Part shown: piece by piece, positions 30,174-38,417 of the stretch | How positions within the stretch are numbered: the stretch's first letter is position 1 | How the letters are laid out: each line of letters starts with the position of its first letter | NCBI RefSeq assembly: GCF_001435095.1 | Contig: NZ_AZFC01000020.1 | Span: 1-45,513 of the forward strand | DNA: 45,513 nt | Origin: Levilactobacillus spicheri DSM 15429 | Lineage (GTDB): Bacteria; Bacillota; Bacilli; Lactobacillales; Lactobacillaceae | Direction of reading: 5' to 3' | Position numbers and translations under genes: made by a program | The notes under the pieces: generated by a model | What the model was told of the DNA's origin: nothing | Seen by the model: the letters and a program-made list of their open reading frames with translations, nothing else | Databases searched by the model: none

Positions 30174-31508
30174 TTAATGGAAATAAGTCAGATCAGACGC
30201 GAGCGTTGGGTACGCCATAATTGTCTGGTTGATGGCCACTGCATCGAGGTGTTGTTGGATGACGAAGTCCAGGTAATTAATCACCTGTTCCGCCTCCATG
30301 CTCAATACAGCCGCACCCACGATACGTCCACTGCCTTTCTCCAGGACGACCTTGATCCGGGCATGGGGATCCTGCACCCGCTGATAGCTGTACCAGTGCG
30401 TCAAGTCCAGGTCACTGACCCGGTACTCGTCCGGCTGGTCCGCCGCTTGGGCCGGCGTCACGCCCAGCTGAGCCAACTGGGTCTTGCCGTAGACCACCGA
30501 CGGAATCACGGGGTAGCTGATGGCCGGCGCATCCGGCGTCGTCAGCGCCGTCGTCAGGTATTGGCCTTCAAACCCGGCTACCGGCGTCAATTTCGGCTGG
30601 GGCCGATCCACCACGTCGCCCACCGCGAAGACGTGCGGATTGGTCGTCTGCAAGTGATCGTTCACGGTGATGCCGTGGGCGGTCGTCGCGACGTGGACCC
30701 GGTCCAGGTGCAGGTCGGCCACGACCGGTACCCGCCCGGCCGTCGCGAAGACCATCCCCGTGATCCAGGACTCGCCATCCCGCGTGGTGACCCGGTACTG
30801 GTCACCGGCGGGGGCGACCTGCACGATGTCCGTCCCTAGCCGCACATCGATGCCGTCCCGGGTCAGTAACGCCAACAGGTCCGTGACCAGGTCGCCGTCA
30901 AATGCCCGCAACGGCCGGTCGCTGTGGTGCACCAGATGCACCCGGCTGCCCGCCGCGTTGGCGATGGCCGCCAGCTCCACCCCGACGTAGCCGGCCCCCA
31001 TCAGGGTCACGTCGTTCGGCAGCGTGTCCAGGTCCAGGAAGTCGTTACTGGTGCGGAGCCATTCCTGGCCCGCTATCTGGGGCAAGCGAGGCGCCTGACC
31101 GGTCGCAACGATCACGTTGGTCGCGTTCAGCTGCTGGTCCCCCACCTGCAGGGTACCGTCGGCGTTAAAGCTGGCCTTCCCGTGCAGATTGGCGATGCCC
31201 GCCGCCTGCAGACCGCCCTGGGTCCCACTCGGAATCCCTTGGGTGTAAGCGCGCTTGGCCGCCATTAAGGCCGCCCAGTCGATCCGGGGAACCCCCGTCA
31301 GACCGTGACCCTGCAGGGCCGCACTGCGTCCCTGCGCTTCGACCGCCGCCATCAGGATCTTCTTGGGATCGCACCCGCGGTTCGGACAGGTGCCGCCCCA
31401 CAGGTCCTTTTCGACGACCGCCACGTTTTGGCCCTTGGCGTGTAAACCGTACGCCGCAGCGAGCCCCCCGGGTCCACCGCCGAGGATTACCGTATCAAAC
31501 TGTTGCAT
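30174..31508 (-). CDS. FAD-dependent pyridine nucleotide-disulfide oxidoreductase
   Basis: 444 residues of the glutathione reductase/dihydrolipoamide dehydrogenase family. The FAD-binding GGGPGGLAAAYG is at 10-21, and the redox-active disulfide is C41-PNRG-C46 in GGTCPNRGCDPKK. The NAD(P) motif GAGYVGVELA follows, and the second FAD motif is VFAVGDVVDRP. The C-terminal dimerisation domain is shorter and ends AYPTLASDLTYFH instead of the usual HPT-x-x-E, so the histidine/glutamate base pair is missing. It may therefore use a small substrate other than glutathione or lipoamide, or act as an NAD(P)H oxidase-like enzyme. ATG 31508 follows AAAGGGTGA. Confidence 0.85.
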   Translation of the reverse strand: MQQFDTVILGGGPGGLAAAYGLHAKGQNVAVVEKDLWGGTCPNRGCDPKKILMAAVEAQGRSAALQGHGLTGVPRIDWAALMAAKRAYTQGIPSGTQGGLQAAGIANLHGKASFNADGTLQVGDQQLNATNVIVATGQAPRLPQIAGQEWLRTSNDFLDLDTLPNDVTLMGAGYVGVELAAIANAAGSRVHLVHHSDRPLRAFDGDLVTDLLALLTRDGIDVRLGTDIVQVAPAGDQYRVTTRDGESWITGMVFATAGRVPVVADLHLDRVHVATTAHGITVNDHLQTTNPHVFAVGDVVDRPQPKLTPVAGFEGQYLTTALTTPDAPAISYPVIPSVVYGKTQLAQLGVTPAQAADQPDEYRVSDLDLTHWYSYQRVQDPHARIKVVLEKGSGRIVGAAVLSMEAEQVINYLDFVIQQHLDAVAINQTIMAYPTLASDLTYFH

Positions 31509-31568
31509 GCCCCATCACCCTTTCAAAAGTCTGTCCACTTCTGATTCTAGCACGCCACCCCGTTTTTT

Positions 31569-32849
31569 CTAAGCATTTGCCTCGCCGGACGGTTGCGGCG
31601 CCACGACCTGGTGCACGATCTTCCGGTTACGGTACCAGAAGAAGCCGACCAGCCCGATCAGGACCAGGCCCACGGCGATAAACAACGGACCGCCGAGCAG
31701 CCGCTGGAACAGCCAGCTGAAGAGCAGGGTCCCCACCGGCATCGCCAGCGTGTTCAGGGTCGTCAGGGTCACGCTGACCCGGCCCAGCAGGTGCGTCGGG
31801 ACCGTGGTCTGCAGGTAAACACTGATGGGCGTGTTGATCCAGGCCAAAAAGAGCCCCATGGCCATGCTCAGCAGGACCAGGCCCCCCGTCACCAGGTTCG
31901 CGGCCAGCGGGTGGACCAGCCAGGCCCCCATCAGGGCGAAGACCGACCCAAAGCCCAGCGTTAACAGCAACACCGTGCGGATCAGGTGCTGAAAGCTCGG
32001 CAGCCGCATCAGCAGCAGGTTGCCGGCCAGCATCCCCAACGCACAGGCGCTGGAGACCCAGCCCAGCCGGGTGTTGCCCAATTTTAGCGTCTGGACCATC
32101 ACGTAGGCCAGCCCCACGTCGACCGAGCTGAACAGCAGGTTCAACCACACGGCGATCTGGACCACGAACCACAAGACGGCGTGGTCGTGGATGTAGCGCA
32201 GGCCGACCTTGAAGGCGGCCCACTGCCCCGCCGTCTGCTGGGTCGGAGCGGCCTGCGGCAACGGGTGAAAGTGCATGCTCAGGGTGATCAGGATGACTAC
32301 GAACTCGGCGATGGCCTCCAGCCATAACACCCCGCGAAAGCCGATCAGGCCGTACAACAGCGCGGCTAGTAACGGGGAGGCCAACTGGACCCCCGAGGTC
32401 GCGGCTTGCTCGATGGTGGTCAGGGGCTTGATGTGCCGTTCGTTGACCAACTCATGGACCGAGGCCGTGTAGCCCGTCCCGGAGATGCGGTCGTTGATGG
32501 CGTAGACCGCCACGATGACGATGGAGGCCGCCAAACGGTCATGGAGCCGAAAGATCACCGCGCTGTAGATCAGCAGGGCCACCAGCGTCACGAGCTTGCT
32601 GACCAGGATGGTCGTCTTGTGGTCGTGGGTATCGACGAAGTTACCGATGGGCACCACCAGCAAGAGCCCCACGATGGGGTACACGATGGATTCCAAGCCA
32701 AAACTGATGGCCGAATGGGTCGTGTGGAGTAACATAAGGGCTAACGAAAAGCTGAAAATGCCCCCGCTCAGGATGCCAATAATGTCACTGCTGGCGGCCC
32801 GAATAATTTGAATCACGGATTGACGGTTGGAAATCATATCTGCTACCAT
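31569..32849 (-). CDS. MFS exporter (MFS_3/EntS-like)
   Basis: 426 residues with about 12 membrane segments. The pattern of GNFVDTHDHKTTILVSKLVT after the second helix, and NDRISGTGYTASVHELV, match the MFS_3 type that exports siderophores, macrolides or other drugs. I begin at ATG 32849 (AAGGGA upstream); an ATG 7 codons earlier lacks a ribosome site. It is divergent from the Rgg-like operon, and the shared 132-base control region contains several palindromes, so the first regulator may control it. The substrate is unknown. Confidence 0.82.
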   Translation of the reverse strand: MVADMISNRQSVIQIIRAASSDIIGILSGGIFSFSLALMLLHTTHSAISFGLESIVYPIVGLLLVVPIGNFVDTHDHKTTILVSKLVTLVALLIYSAVIFRLHDRLAASIVIVAVYAINDRISGTGYTASVHELVNERHIKPLTTIEQAATSGVQLASPLLAALLYGLIGFRGVLWLEAIAEFVVILITLSMHFHPLPQAAPTQQTAGQWAAFKVGLRYIHDHAVLWFVVQIAVWLNLLFSSVDVGLAYVMVQTLKLGNTRLGWVSSACALGMLAGNLLLMRLPSFQHLIRTVLLLTLGFGSVFALMGAWLVHPLAANLVTGGLVLLSMAMGLFLAWINTPISVYLQTTVPTHLLGRVSVTLTTLNTLAMPVGTLLFSWLFQRLLGGPLFIAVGLVLIGLVGFFWYRNRKIVHQVVAPQPSGEANA

Positions 32850-32903
32850 AATCCTAGCTTCCCTTCTCATATGCTTTTAATCTTCTAACTTGGTTATCAT
32901 TGT

Positions 32904-32922
32904 ACCGGGTCCCGAACCCGGT
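32904..32922. promoter_or_regulatory. inverted repeat, candidate operator
   Basis: ACCGGGT-CCCGA-ACCCGGT is a perfect 7-5-7 inverted repeat between the divergent MFS and regulator genes. It lies next to TACAATG-like promoter sequence for the MFS gene. Confidence 0.5.
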
Positions 32923-32927
32923 GGCCG

Positions 32928-32962
32928 CCCCAATTTGGGGCAAATTTGCCCCATTCAGGGGC
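32928..32962. promoter_or_regulatory. nested GGGG/CCCC palindromes in the regulator leader
   Basis: Alternating arms CCCC-AATTT-GGGG-CAAATTTG-CCCC-ATTCA-GGGG form three overlapping pairings. One of them is the perfect 16-base palindrome GGGGCAAATTTGCCCC (32937-32952). The last GGGG is just ahead of AAAGGAGGG, the ribosome site of the first regulator. It could be a dimer operator or a switch of alternative mRNA hairpins. Confidence 0.6.
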
Positions 32963-32981
32963 TTGAAAGGAGGGCGTTGCC

Positions 32982-33896
32982 ATGCTTAGTCTGGGAGCCA
33001 CTCTAAAAAAACTGCGTCTCGCCCGGGGGATGACCCAGGCCGACCTATACGGCGGCATCGTTTCCCGGTCGTTTGCGGGCCGCCTCGAACGCGGGGAACA
33101 CGACGTGACCGTCGAGACCTTCTGGGCCATCCTGGACCGCCTCGCCGTGAGCGCCGACGAATTCCGCTTCCTCCAGCAAGAAGACCACCCCAGTGACGCC
33201 CTGCGCCTGGAGGGGCAGATTGGCACGGCCTACAGTCAGCAGAACTTCCCCTGGCTCCGCCACCTGGTCCAGCGCTATCAGACCAGCACCGACCCGCAGG
33301 AACGGGAGCTCGCCACGGTGGCCGACCTCGCCCTGCGGTCCTTCGGGTCGGCCAGCTGGACCCCCACGCCGGCCATGCTGGCGCTCTGGCAGCACTTTAA
33401 CCAGCTGACGACCTGGGGGCTGCACGAGTTGCGCCTCGGGACGGCCTGGCTGGAGATCGCCCAGGGGCAGCACCAGCCCGCGGTCCTCTGGGCGGGAATC
33501 CAGAAGATGCACGCGAGTTGTGCGCGCTACGTCTCGCCGACCGCCGATCCGTTTCACGTCACCGACCTGCGCGCCTCATTTGACTTGGTCGCCATGCAAA
33601 TCCTACTATTAGGACAGGTCCAGTTCAGGCCCTATCGCACCTACGCCCAAACGCTCTACCGGGCGCTCAAGGCGTACGACCGCTGGCACCTCTCGACCGA
33701 CGCGGCCCTGTCGCGCGAGATCTGCTTGTGCCTGTGGGACTGGTACGACGGCGACGTAGCGGCCGCGGATCGCCGGGCCGCCACGCTCGAAAACCTGCCG
33801 CCGCTGAGCGCCTCGCTCAACACACACGCCATCCTGACCAGTCACCGGCGCCACGCGCTGCGCCAACGCCAGAAACGGGGGGATTCCCATGCCTGA
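32982..33896 (+). CDS. Rgg/MutR-like transcriptional regulator 1
   Basis: 304 residues. An XRE-type helix-turn-helix covers about 6-64 (LKKLRLARGMTQADLYGGIVSRSFAGRLERG), and a long helical C-terminal domain resembles the repeat domain of Rgg/GadR/MutR regulators. The length matches that family. Rgg proteins are often controlled by short peptides; I found no obvious peptide gene nearby. Start ATG 32982 has AAAGGAGGG upstream. The stop overlaps the start of the second regulator by 8 bases. The two share distinctive segments such as KMHASC-x-RYV and the FHV...SFDL...QIL stretch, so they are paralogues. Confidence 0.8.
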   Translation: MLSLGATLKKLRLARGMTQADLYGGIVSRSFAGRLERGEHDVTVETFWAILDRLAVSADEFRFLQQEDHPSDALRLEGQIGTAYSQQNFPWLRHLVQRYQTSTDPQERELATVADLALRSFGSASWTPTPAMLALWQHFNQLTTWGLHELRLGTAWLEIAQGQHQPAVLWAGIQKMHASCARYVSPTADPFHVTDLRASFDLVAMQILLLGQVQFRPYRTYAQTLYRALKAYDRWHLSTDAALSREICLCLWDWYDGDVAAADRRAATLENLPPLSASLNTHAILTSHRRHALRQRQKRGDSHA

Positions 33897-34785
33897 ATTC
33901 GGCAGTACCTTAAAGCACCTCCGCCAGCTGCGCGGGCTGACCCAGGCCGCCCTCTACGACGGCATCATCTCGCGGTCGTTCGCCGGTCGGCTGGAACGGA
34001 ACCAGCACAGCCTCACCGCCGATAAACTGGCGCAGATCCTCGACCGGCTGGCGGTCAGCCCCAGTGAATTTCAATTCATCCTGCAGGACCACCACTACCC
34101 CAGCGACACCGCGTTGCTCAACCACATCCTGGTGGCGTACGACCAGCGCAACTTCCCCCGACTGCGGCACCTCGAGCAGGCCTATCGCACCAGCGACCGC
34201 CCCACGGAGCGGGACCTGGCGACCCTGGCCCAGCTGCTGATTCGGATCACCGATCAGCTCCACTGGTCGCTGACCCCCGAGATGACGGCGCTGTGGCACC
34301 GGCTCAACGCGGCGACGACCTGGACGCTGAGCGACTTTTTATGGGCCCAGGTCTGGCTGATGATCGCCGCGGTCCAGCGGGACATCCCGCAGCTGCTCGC
34401 CGGCATCGCCAAGATGCACGCCAGCTGCGACCGCTACGTCACGGCCGACGGGGACGCCTTCCATGTCCTGGCCTACCGCAGCAGCTTCGACCTGCTGGCC
34501 TTTCAGATTCTCCTGACCCTGCACCGCGACCAGGCCGCCCGTGATTTTCGCCCGGCCTTCACCCCGCCGCACCAGGAGTACCTGACCGACAGCCAGCTCC
34601 TGATCTACCGCGCCTGCGACGCCATCTGGGAGTGGTACTTCGGCGACGTGGCGGCCGGCACGGCCCTGGCCCAGCCGATCCTCGCCCTGAGCCCCCTGGG
34701 CATCGCCACCGATATCGGGGAGGTTCTGACCCTCTACCGGCGCAAGGCCCGCACCTACCGCCAATCACAGCAGAAAGGAGTTTGA
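33889..34785 (+). CDS. Rgg/MutR-like transcriptional regulator 2
   Basis: 298 residues, same architecture as its upstream neighbour: HTH at about 6-64 (RGLTQAALYDGIISRSFAGRLERNQ), then an all-helical domain with KMHASCDRYV. The gene begins within the last codons of regulator 1 (ATGCCTGA overlap), so the two are translationally coupled and may form hetero-oligomers or act as an antagonistic pair, as in Rgg2/Rgg3. It ends one base before the DUF3290 gene. Very high GC, even for this window. Confidence 0.8.
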   Translation: MPEFGSTLKHLRQLRGLTQAALYDGIISRSFAGRLERNQHSLTADKLAQILDRLAVSPSEFQFILQDHHYPSDTALLNHILVAYDQRNFPRLRHLEQAYRTSDRPTERDLATLAQLLIRITDQLHWSLTPEMTALWHRLNAATTWTLSDFLWAQVWLMIAAVQRDIPQLLAGIAKMHASCDRYVTADGDAFHVLAYRSSFDLLAFQILLTLHRDQAARDFRPAFTPPHQEYLTDSQLLIYRACDAIWEWYFGDVAAGTALAQPILALSPLGIATDIGEVLTLYRRKARTYRQSQQKGV

Positions 34786-34786
34786 C

Positions 34787-35236
34787 ATGACCTTTTATAC
34801 TTACGGCTACCTCACGACCAAGCACGCCACCTGGCAATACGCCCGGCTGGTCCTGATCATCGCGTTGCTCGCCATCTTCATCGGCCTCTTCATCTATTAC
34901 CTCAAGCACCGCTGGAACATCAAGTACAAGGACCTCAGCATCATCACCGGGACCCTTATCCTGCTGGTGCTGGGCTTTCAGGTCAACGGTCTGGTCACCC
35001 TGCACACCAATAGCGTCCAGACGGGGACCATCACCGCGACCGTCAAGACCGTGGCCAAACAGCTGAACGTGGCCCCCGCCAAGGTCGCGGTGAACGCTAC
35101 CACGACCACCAACGGCCTGTTGTTCAAGACGCCGAAGGGCTATTACCGCGCGGACTACAATTCCGACGGTTCGGCCTACGTGCTGGAAAAAGTCGCCCTG
35201 CATCACCCTAAAGTCACCCTACAAAAGGAGTCATAG
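34787..35236 (+). CDS. DUF3290 membrane protein
   Basis: 149 residues. Two membrane segments at the N-terminus (about 20-43 and 50-70) are followed by a soluble domain outside or inside of about 80 residues, ending HPKVTLQKES. It matches DUF3290, a lactic acid bacteria family regularly paired with a DUF421 protein, as here. Function unknown. ATG 34787 lies one base after the preceding stop, with AAAGGAG 6 bases ahead of the start. It is coupled to the regulators in one operon. Confidence 0.82.
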   Translation: MTFYTYGYLTTKHATWQYARLVLIIALLAIFIGLFIYYLKHRWNIKYKDLSIITGTLILLVLGFQVNGLVTLHTNSVQTGTITATVKTVAKQLNVAPAKVAVNATTTTNGLLFKTPKGYYRADYNSDGSAYVLEKVALHHPKVTLQKES

Positions 35237-35241
35237 CGCCC

Positions 35242-35880
35242 ATGTTTACTTATTCAGATGTCGTCATGAAGCTGCTCATCGGCTTTGTTTTCATGACCCT
35301 CTTAATCAACTTCACCGGCAAGGGCAACCTTGCCCCCACGTCGGCCATCGACCAGGTCCAGAACTACGTCTTAGGGGGCATCATCGGGGGCGTCATCTAC
35401 AACGCCTCGATCACCCTGATTCAGTTCGTCATCGTGCTCCTGATCTGGTCGCTCTTAATCCTAATCATGCGGTATCTTAAAATTCACGTCCGGGCCGTTG
35501 GTAAATTCATCGACGGCGGTCCCATCACCATCGTGCGCAACGGGCACCTGCTGGTCCACAACTGTCTCAAGGCCAACCTGTCGGCCAAGGAAGTCGACTT
35601 CAAGCTGCGGTCGGCCGGCGTCTACCAGTTGGCCGAGGTCAAGCGCGCCATCGTCGAGCAGAACGGGAGTCTGACTATCCTGCGGCAGGGCGACGGCTCG
35701 ATCCGCTACCCCCTGATCGTCGATGGTCAGGTCGACCTCGACGTCCTGGAACTGACCAACCACGACGAGGCCTGGCTCGACGACCAGCTGGCCAAGCACG
35801 GCGTCACCAACATTCGCGACGTGTACATGGCCAAGTACGAGAATCACGAGTTCAAGGTCACCCGTTACGACCATGATTAA
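35242..35880 (+). CDS. DUF421 (YetF-like) membrane protein
   Basis: 212 residues. Three hydrophobic segments in the first 80 residues are followed by the DUF421 cytoplasmic domain: GGPITIVRNGHLL, then KEVDFKLRSAGVYQLAEVKRAIVEQNGSLTIL. Bacillus paralogues (YetF, YdfS and relatives) have been tied to spore germination or membrane functions, but lactobacillus members are uncharacterised. The gap to the DUF3290 gene is 5 bases, and the pair is conserved in the family. Presumably both act together at the membrane. Confidence 0.85.
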   Translation: MFTYSDVVMKLLIGFVFMTLLINFTGKGNLAPTSAIDQVQNYVLGGIIGGVIYNASITLIQFVIVLLIWSLLILIMRYLKIHVRAVGKFIDGGPITIVRNGHLLVHNCLKANLSAKEVDFKLRSAGVYQLAEVKRAIVEQNGSLTILRQGDGSIRYPLIVDGQVDLDVLELTNHDEAWLDDQLAKHGVTNIRDVYMAKYENHEFKVTRYDHD

Positions 35881-35910
35881 GCCCCACACCCATTAAAGGA
35901 GGTCCTTATC

Positions 35911-36441
35911 GTGCCCGCCGATCAACTTCACGAACACTGGGACGTGTATAACCGTCAGCTGCAGCGTCTGGGCGACCAGCTGCGCGCCGACCCGGTCACG
36001 CCGGGCCACTACCACCTGGTGGTCAACGCCTTTCTCTTCAACCGTCACCACCAGGTTCTGCTCCAGCAACGGGCCGAGAACAAGCTCAACTTCCCCGGCT
36101 ACTGGGACACCTCGAGTGGTGGGGCCGTACGGGCTGGCGAGACCATCGAGACGGCCATCCAGCGTGAGATGGCCGAGGAACTGGGCTTCCACCATCCGGT
36201 CACCCCCGCCGACAACTACCGGGTCACGCCCCACAGCCACTGGATCAGCGCCTGGTTCGTCTTCCAGACGGACTGGGCGGCTAGCGACTTCACGGTGCAG
36301 ACCGCCGAGCTCCAGCGGGTCCGCTACTACGACCTGCCGGACGCGTTCACCCGGCTCCACCAGGTTGGCTTCGACGATTACCACGTCGAGCTGCAAGCCG
36401 CGTGGGACCACCTGCAGCACGGCAAAAAGCCCACCGCATAA
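35911..36441 (+). CDS. Nudix hydrolase
   Basis: 176 residues. The complete Nudix box is at 71-93: G71, E77, R85-E86, E89-E90 and G92, fitting G-x5-E-x7-R-E-U-x-E-E-x-G-U. Nudix enzymes hydrolyse nucleoside diphosphates linked to another group. The resemblance to isopentenyl-diphosphate isomerase-type and YfcD-type members (N-terminal HYHLVVNAFLFN, NKLNFPGYWDTSSGG) hints at a substrate of that kind. GTG start 35911 has AAAGGAGG 8 bases upstream. It is the last gene of the Rgg-like operon, 30 bases after the DUF421 gene. Confidence 0.88.
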   Translation: MPADQLHEHWDVYNRQLQRLGDQLRADPVTPGHYHLVVNAFLFNRHHQVLLQQRAENKLNFPGYWDTSSGGAVRAGETIETAIQREMAEELGFHHPVTPADNYRVTPHSHWISAWFVFQTDWAASDFTVQTAELQRVRYYDLPDAFTRLHQVGFDDYHVELQAAWDHLQHGKKPTA

Positions 36442-36461
36442 CGATAGCGGTGGGCTTTTTT
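36424..36461. terminator. bidirectional terminator
   Basis: AAAAAGCCCACCGC pairs with GCGGTGGGCTTTTTT. It overlaps the last codons of the Nudix gene and faces the convergent phosphatase gene. Confidence 0.88.
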
Positions 36462-36478
36462 GACGTCTTTATCAGTGG

Positions 36479-37261
36479 TTATTTTTTAAACGTTAAGTAG
36501 TTCAGGCGAATCGCGCGTTCCTGCGCGGGGGTAATCTTCAGGCCCTTGTGCACGTAGTTTTCCACCGACCCGTATTGCTTGGTCACGTCAGTGAAGAATT
36601 GGTTCAGCAGGGCGGGCTTGGCCCAGGTCACGCCCAGTTGGGTGTTGGACAGGAGGTAGTCCCGTTGGATGTCCTTGCGGCTCACACCCAAGATGGAGTA
36701 GATGATGGCCGCCGAGGTCCCCGTCCGGTCCATCCCGTGGGAACAGTGGAAGAGCACGGCGCCCTTCTTTTGCTTGGCAATCTGGGTCAACAAGCGGTGA
36801 TAGCTGCGCTTGGCGGCTGGCTTGAAGGCCATGTCCTTGTACATCCCCTCGTCGTCATTGTCGTAGTTGGAGCGGGTGCCCAGGACGGAAGCCTGCAGGT
36901 AGTTGACGCCTTCGATCAGCGTGTCGGGCTTCTTCTTGATCTGGTCACTGGTCCGCAAGTCCACGATTTGTTGGACGTTCCAGTCTTGCGTTAACCGGAT
37001 GGTGTCCAACGTGGTTAATTTGTCCAGTGAGTCGCTCCGGAGCAGGCGGCCGCGCTTCACGTACAGGCCGTGCTTGCCCTTGTAGCCCCCCATGTCGCGC
37101 GCATTTTCGGCCCCATCCAGATGAATCGGTGCGTTGACCTTGGTGGAAACGGCGGGTTGTAAGTCCTTGTCGCTGGTGGTGGCGGCCATCACGGGAGCAG
37201 CGGTTCCTCCGAATAAAGCCAGTGCACACCCAAAACTAATCATTAATCGCTGTAGACGCAT
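36479..37261 (-). CDS. secreted tyrosine phosphatase, paralogue 3 with altered P-loop
   Basis: 260 residues, signal peptide about 1-27 (ending PVMA-ATT). Same Y_phosphatase3 fold as the two tandem genes at 25.4-27.5 kb: NARDMGGYKGKHG entry motif (53-65), VDLRTSDQIKKKPD, and the P-loop HCSHGMDRTG with C173. Position 177 is methionine instead of the lysine found in the other two copies and in LipA/MptpB, so substrate preference may differ. ATG 37261 has AAAGGGG 11 bases upstream. It is transcribed alone. The cysteine and arginine are present, so it should be active. Confidence 0.83.
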   Translation of the reverse strand: MRLQRLMISFGCALALFGGTAAPVMAATTSDKDLQPAVSTKVNAPIHLDGAENARDMGGYKGKHGLYVKRGRLLRSDSLDKLTTLDTIRLTQDWNVQQIVDLRTSDQIKKKPDTLIEGVNYLQASVLGTRSNYDNDDEGMYKDMAFKPAAKRSYHRLLTQIAKQKKGAVLFHCSHGMDRTGTSAAIIYSILGVSRKDIQRDYLLSNTQLGVTWAKPALLNQFFTDVTKQYGSVENYVHKGLKITPAQERAIRLNYLTFKK

Positions 37262-37391
37262 GTGTTGTTTAACCCCTTTCTGAATAGTCTTAGAATACCA
37301 GGGGCGTGTAAAGAAACGTCAAACAGGATGTATTGATTACGTAAAATATTTCACAATTAATTCAATATCCGATTACCATTATTTTCATAGC

Positions 37392-37427
37392 AAACAGGGA
37401 CGTCCTTCCGCGGAGGGCGTCCCTGTC
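37392..37427 (-). terminator. terminator after the aldo/keto reductase
   Basis: ACAGGGACGTCC pairs with GGGCGTCCCTGT around a short loop; on the minus strand TTTG follows. The T-run is short. Confidence 0.65.
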
Positions 37428-37438
37428 ACTATTCGCTC

Positions 37439-38278
37439 TTAGAAATCAAACTCATCCGGATCCGGTCCCACCCGTACGTCCGCGTTCAGGGCGTCGATGG
37501 CCGCCATGTCGGCTTCACTCAGGGTGAAGTCAAAGATATCGGCGTTGGCCGCGATACGGGCCGGCTTGGTCGACTTGGTGATGACCAGCACGTCGCGTTG
37601 TACGTCCCACTTGAGGATCACTTGCGCCACGGACTTACCGTACTTCTGCGCCAGATCTTCCATGACCGGGTTGCCAAATAGCTTCCCCTGAGCCAACGGT
37701 GACCAGGCCTGCAGGCGCATGTCGTGGGCCGCCGCAAACCGCCGCATCGGTTCCTGGGTCAACAACGGGTGCAGCTCGATCTGGTTGATGACGGGCGTTA
37801 CCCGTGCCGTCTGTAACAGGTCGTCAAAGTGGTGTTCAGCGAAGTTGCTGACGCCGATGGCCTTGATTTTGCCCGCTAAGTACAGGTCTTCGAGGGCCCG
37901 CCAACTTTCCAGGTAGGCGTGATCGCCGGGCCAGTGGATCAGGTACAGGTCCAGGTAGTCCAGGCCTAACGCCGCCAGGCTCTGGTTGTAGGCATCGATG
38001 GTCTGTTCGTAGCTCAGGTGCTCGTTCCAGACCTTCGAGGTGACGAACAGGTCACTGCGGTGCAGGCCCGCTTGCTTCAGACCTGCGCGGATGCCCTCAC
38101 CGGTCCCCTTCTCATTGCCGTAGATCTGGGCGGTATCGATCAACCGGTACCCCTGTTGAATGGCGCTGGCCACCGCGGCCGCCGTCTGATCGTTGGGAAT
38201 CTGGAAGACGCCCAGGCCGAAGCCCGGCATCTGGACCCCGTTATTTAACGTGACCGTTTCTTGTAAGCTCTTAATCAT
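37439..38278 (-). CDS. aldo/keto reductase 1
   Basis: 279 residues of the AKR superfamily (2,5-diketo-D-gluconate reductase-like). The catalytic tetrad lies in IDTAQIYGNEKG (Asp about 47, Tyr about 52), LFVTSKVW (Lys) and LIHWPGDH (His), and the C-terminal ITKSTKPARIAANADIFDF binds NADPH. It reduces aldehydes or ketones in the cytoplasm. ATG 38278 follows AAAGGAG. A TATACT -10 lies at 38314-38319. The paralogue at 42898-43737 is about as long and shares the N-terminal layout. Confidence 0.9.
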   Translation of the reverse strand: MIKSLQETVTLNNGVQMPGFGLGVFQIPNDQTAAAVASAIQQGYRLIDTAQIYGNEKGTGEGIRAGLKQAGLHRSDLFVTSKVWNEHLSYEQTIDAYNQSLAALGLDYLDLYLIHWPGDHAYLESWRALEDLYLAGKIKAIGVSNFAEHHFDDLLQTARVTPVINQIELHPLLTQEPMRRFAAAHDMRLQAWSPLAQGKLFGNPVMEDLAQKYGKSVAQVILKWDVQRDVLVITKSTKPARIAANADIFDFTLSEADMAAIDALNADVRVGPDPDEFDF

Positions 38279-38417
38279 GAGTGCTCGTCTCCTTTAACGT
38301 TTTGAATGGTCTTAGTATACGAGCTTTAGACCTCATTTGCCTAGAACGAACCTCAAAGTGCCTCAGGTACCAAACGGTCAGCTTTGCGGCGGGGCGGCCA
38401 CCAGCCACGCTGACTGG

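Noticed and set aside
32850..34790. Short hydrophobic pheromone gene next to the Rgg-like regulators
   Set aside because: The intergenic space is only 132 bases and contains no small frame with a ribosome site and hydrophobic end.
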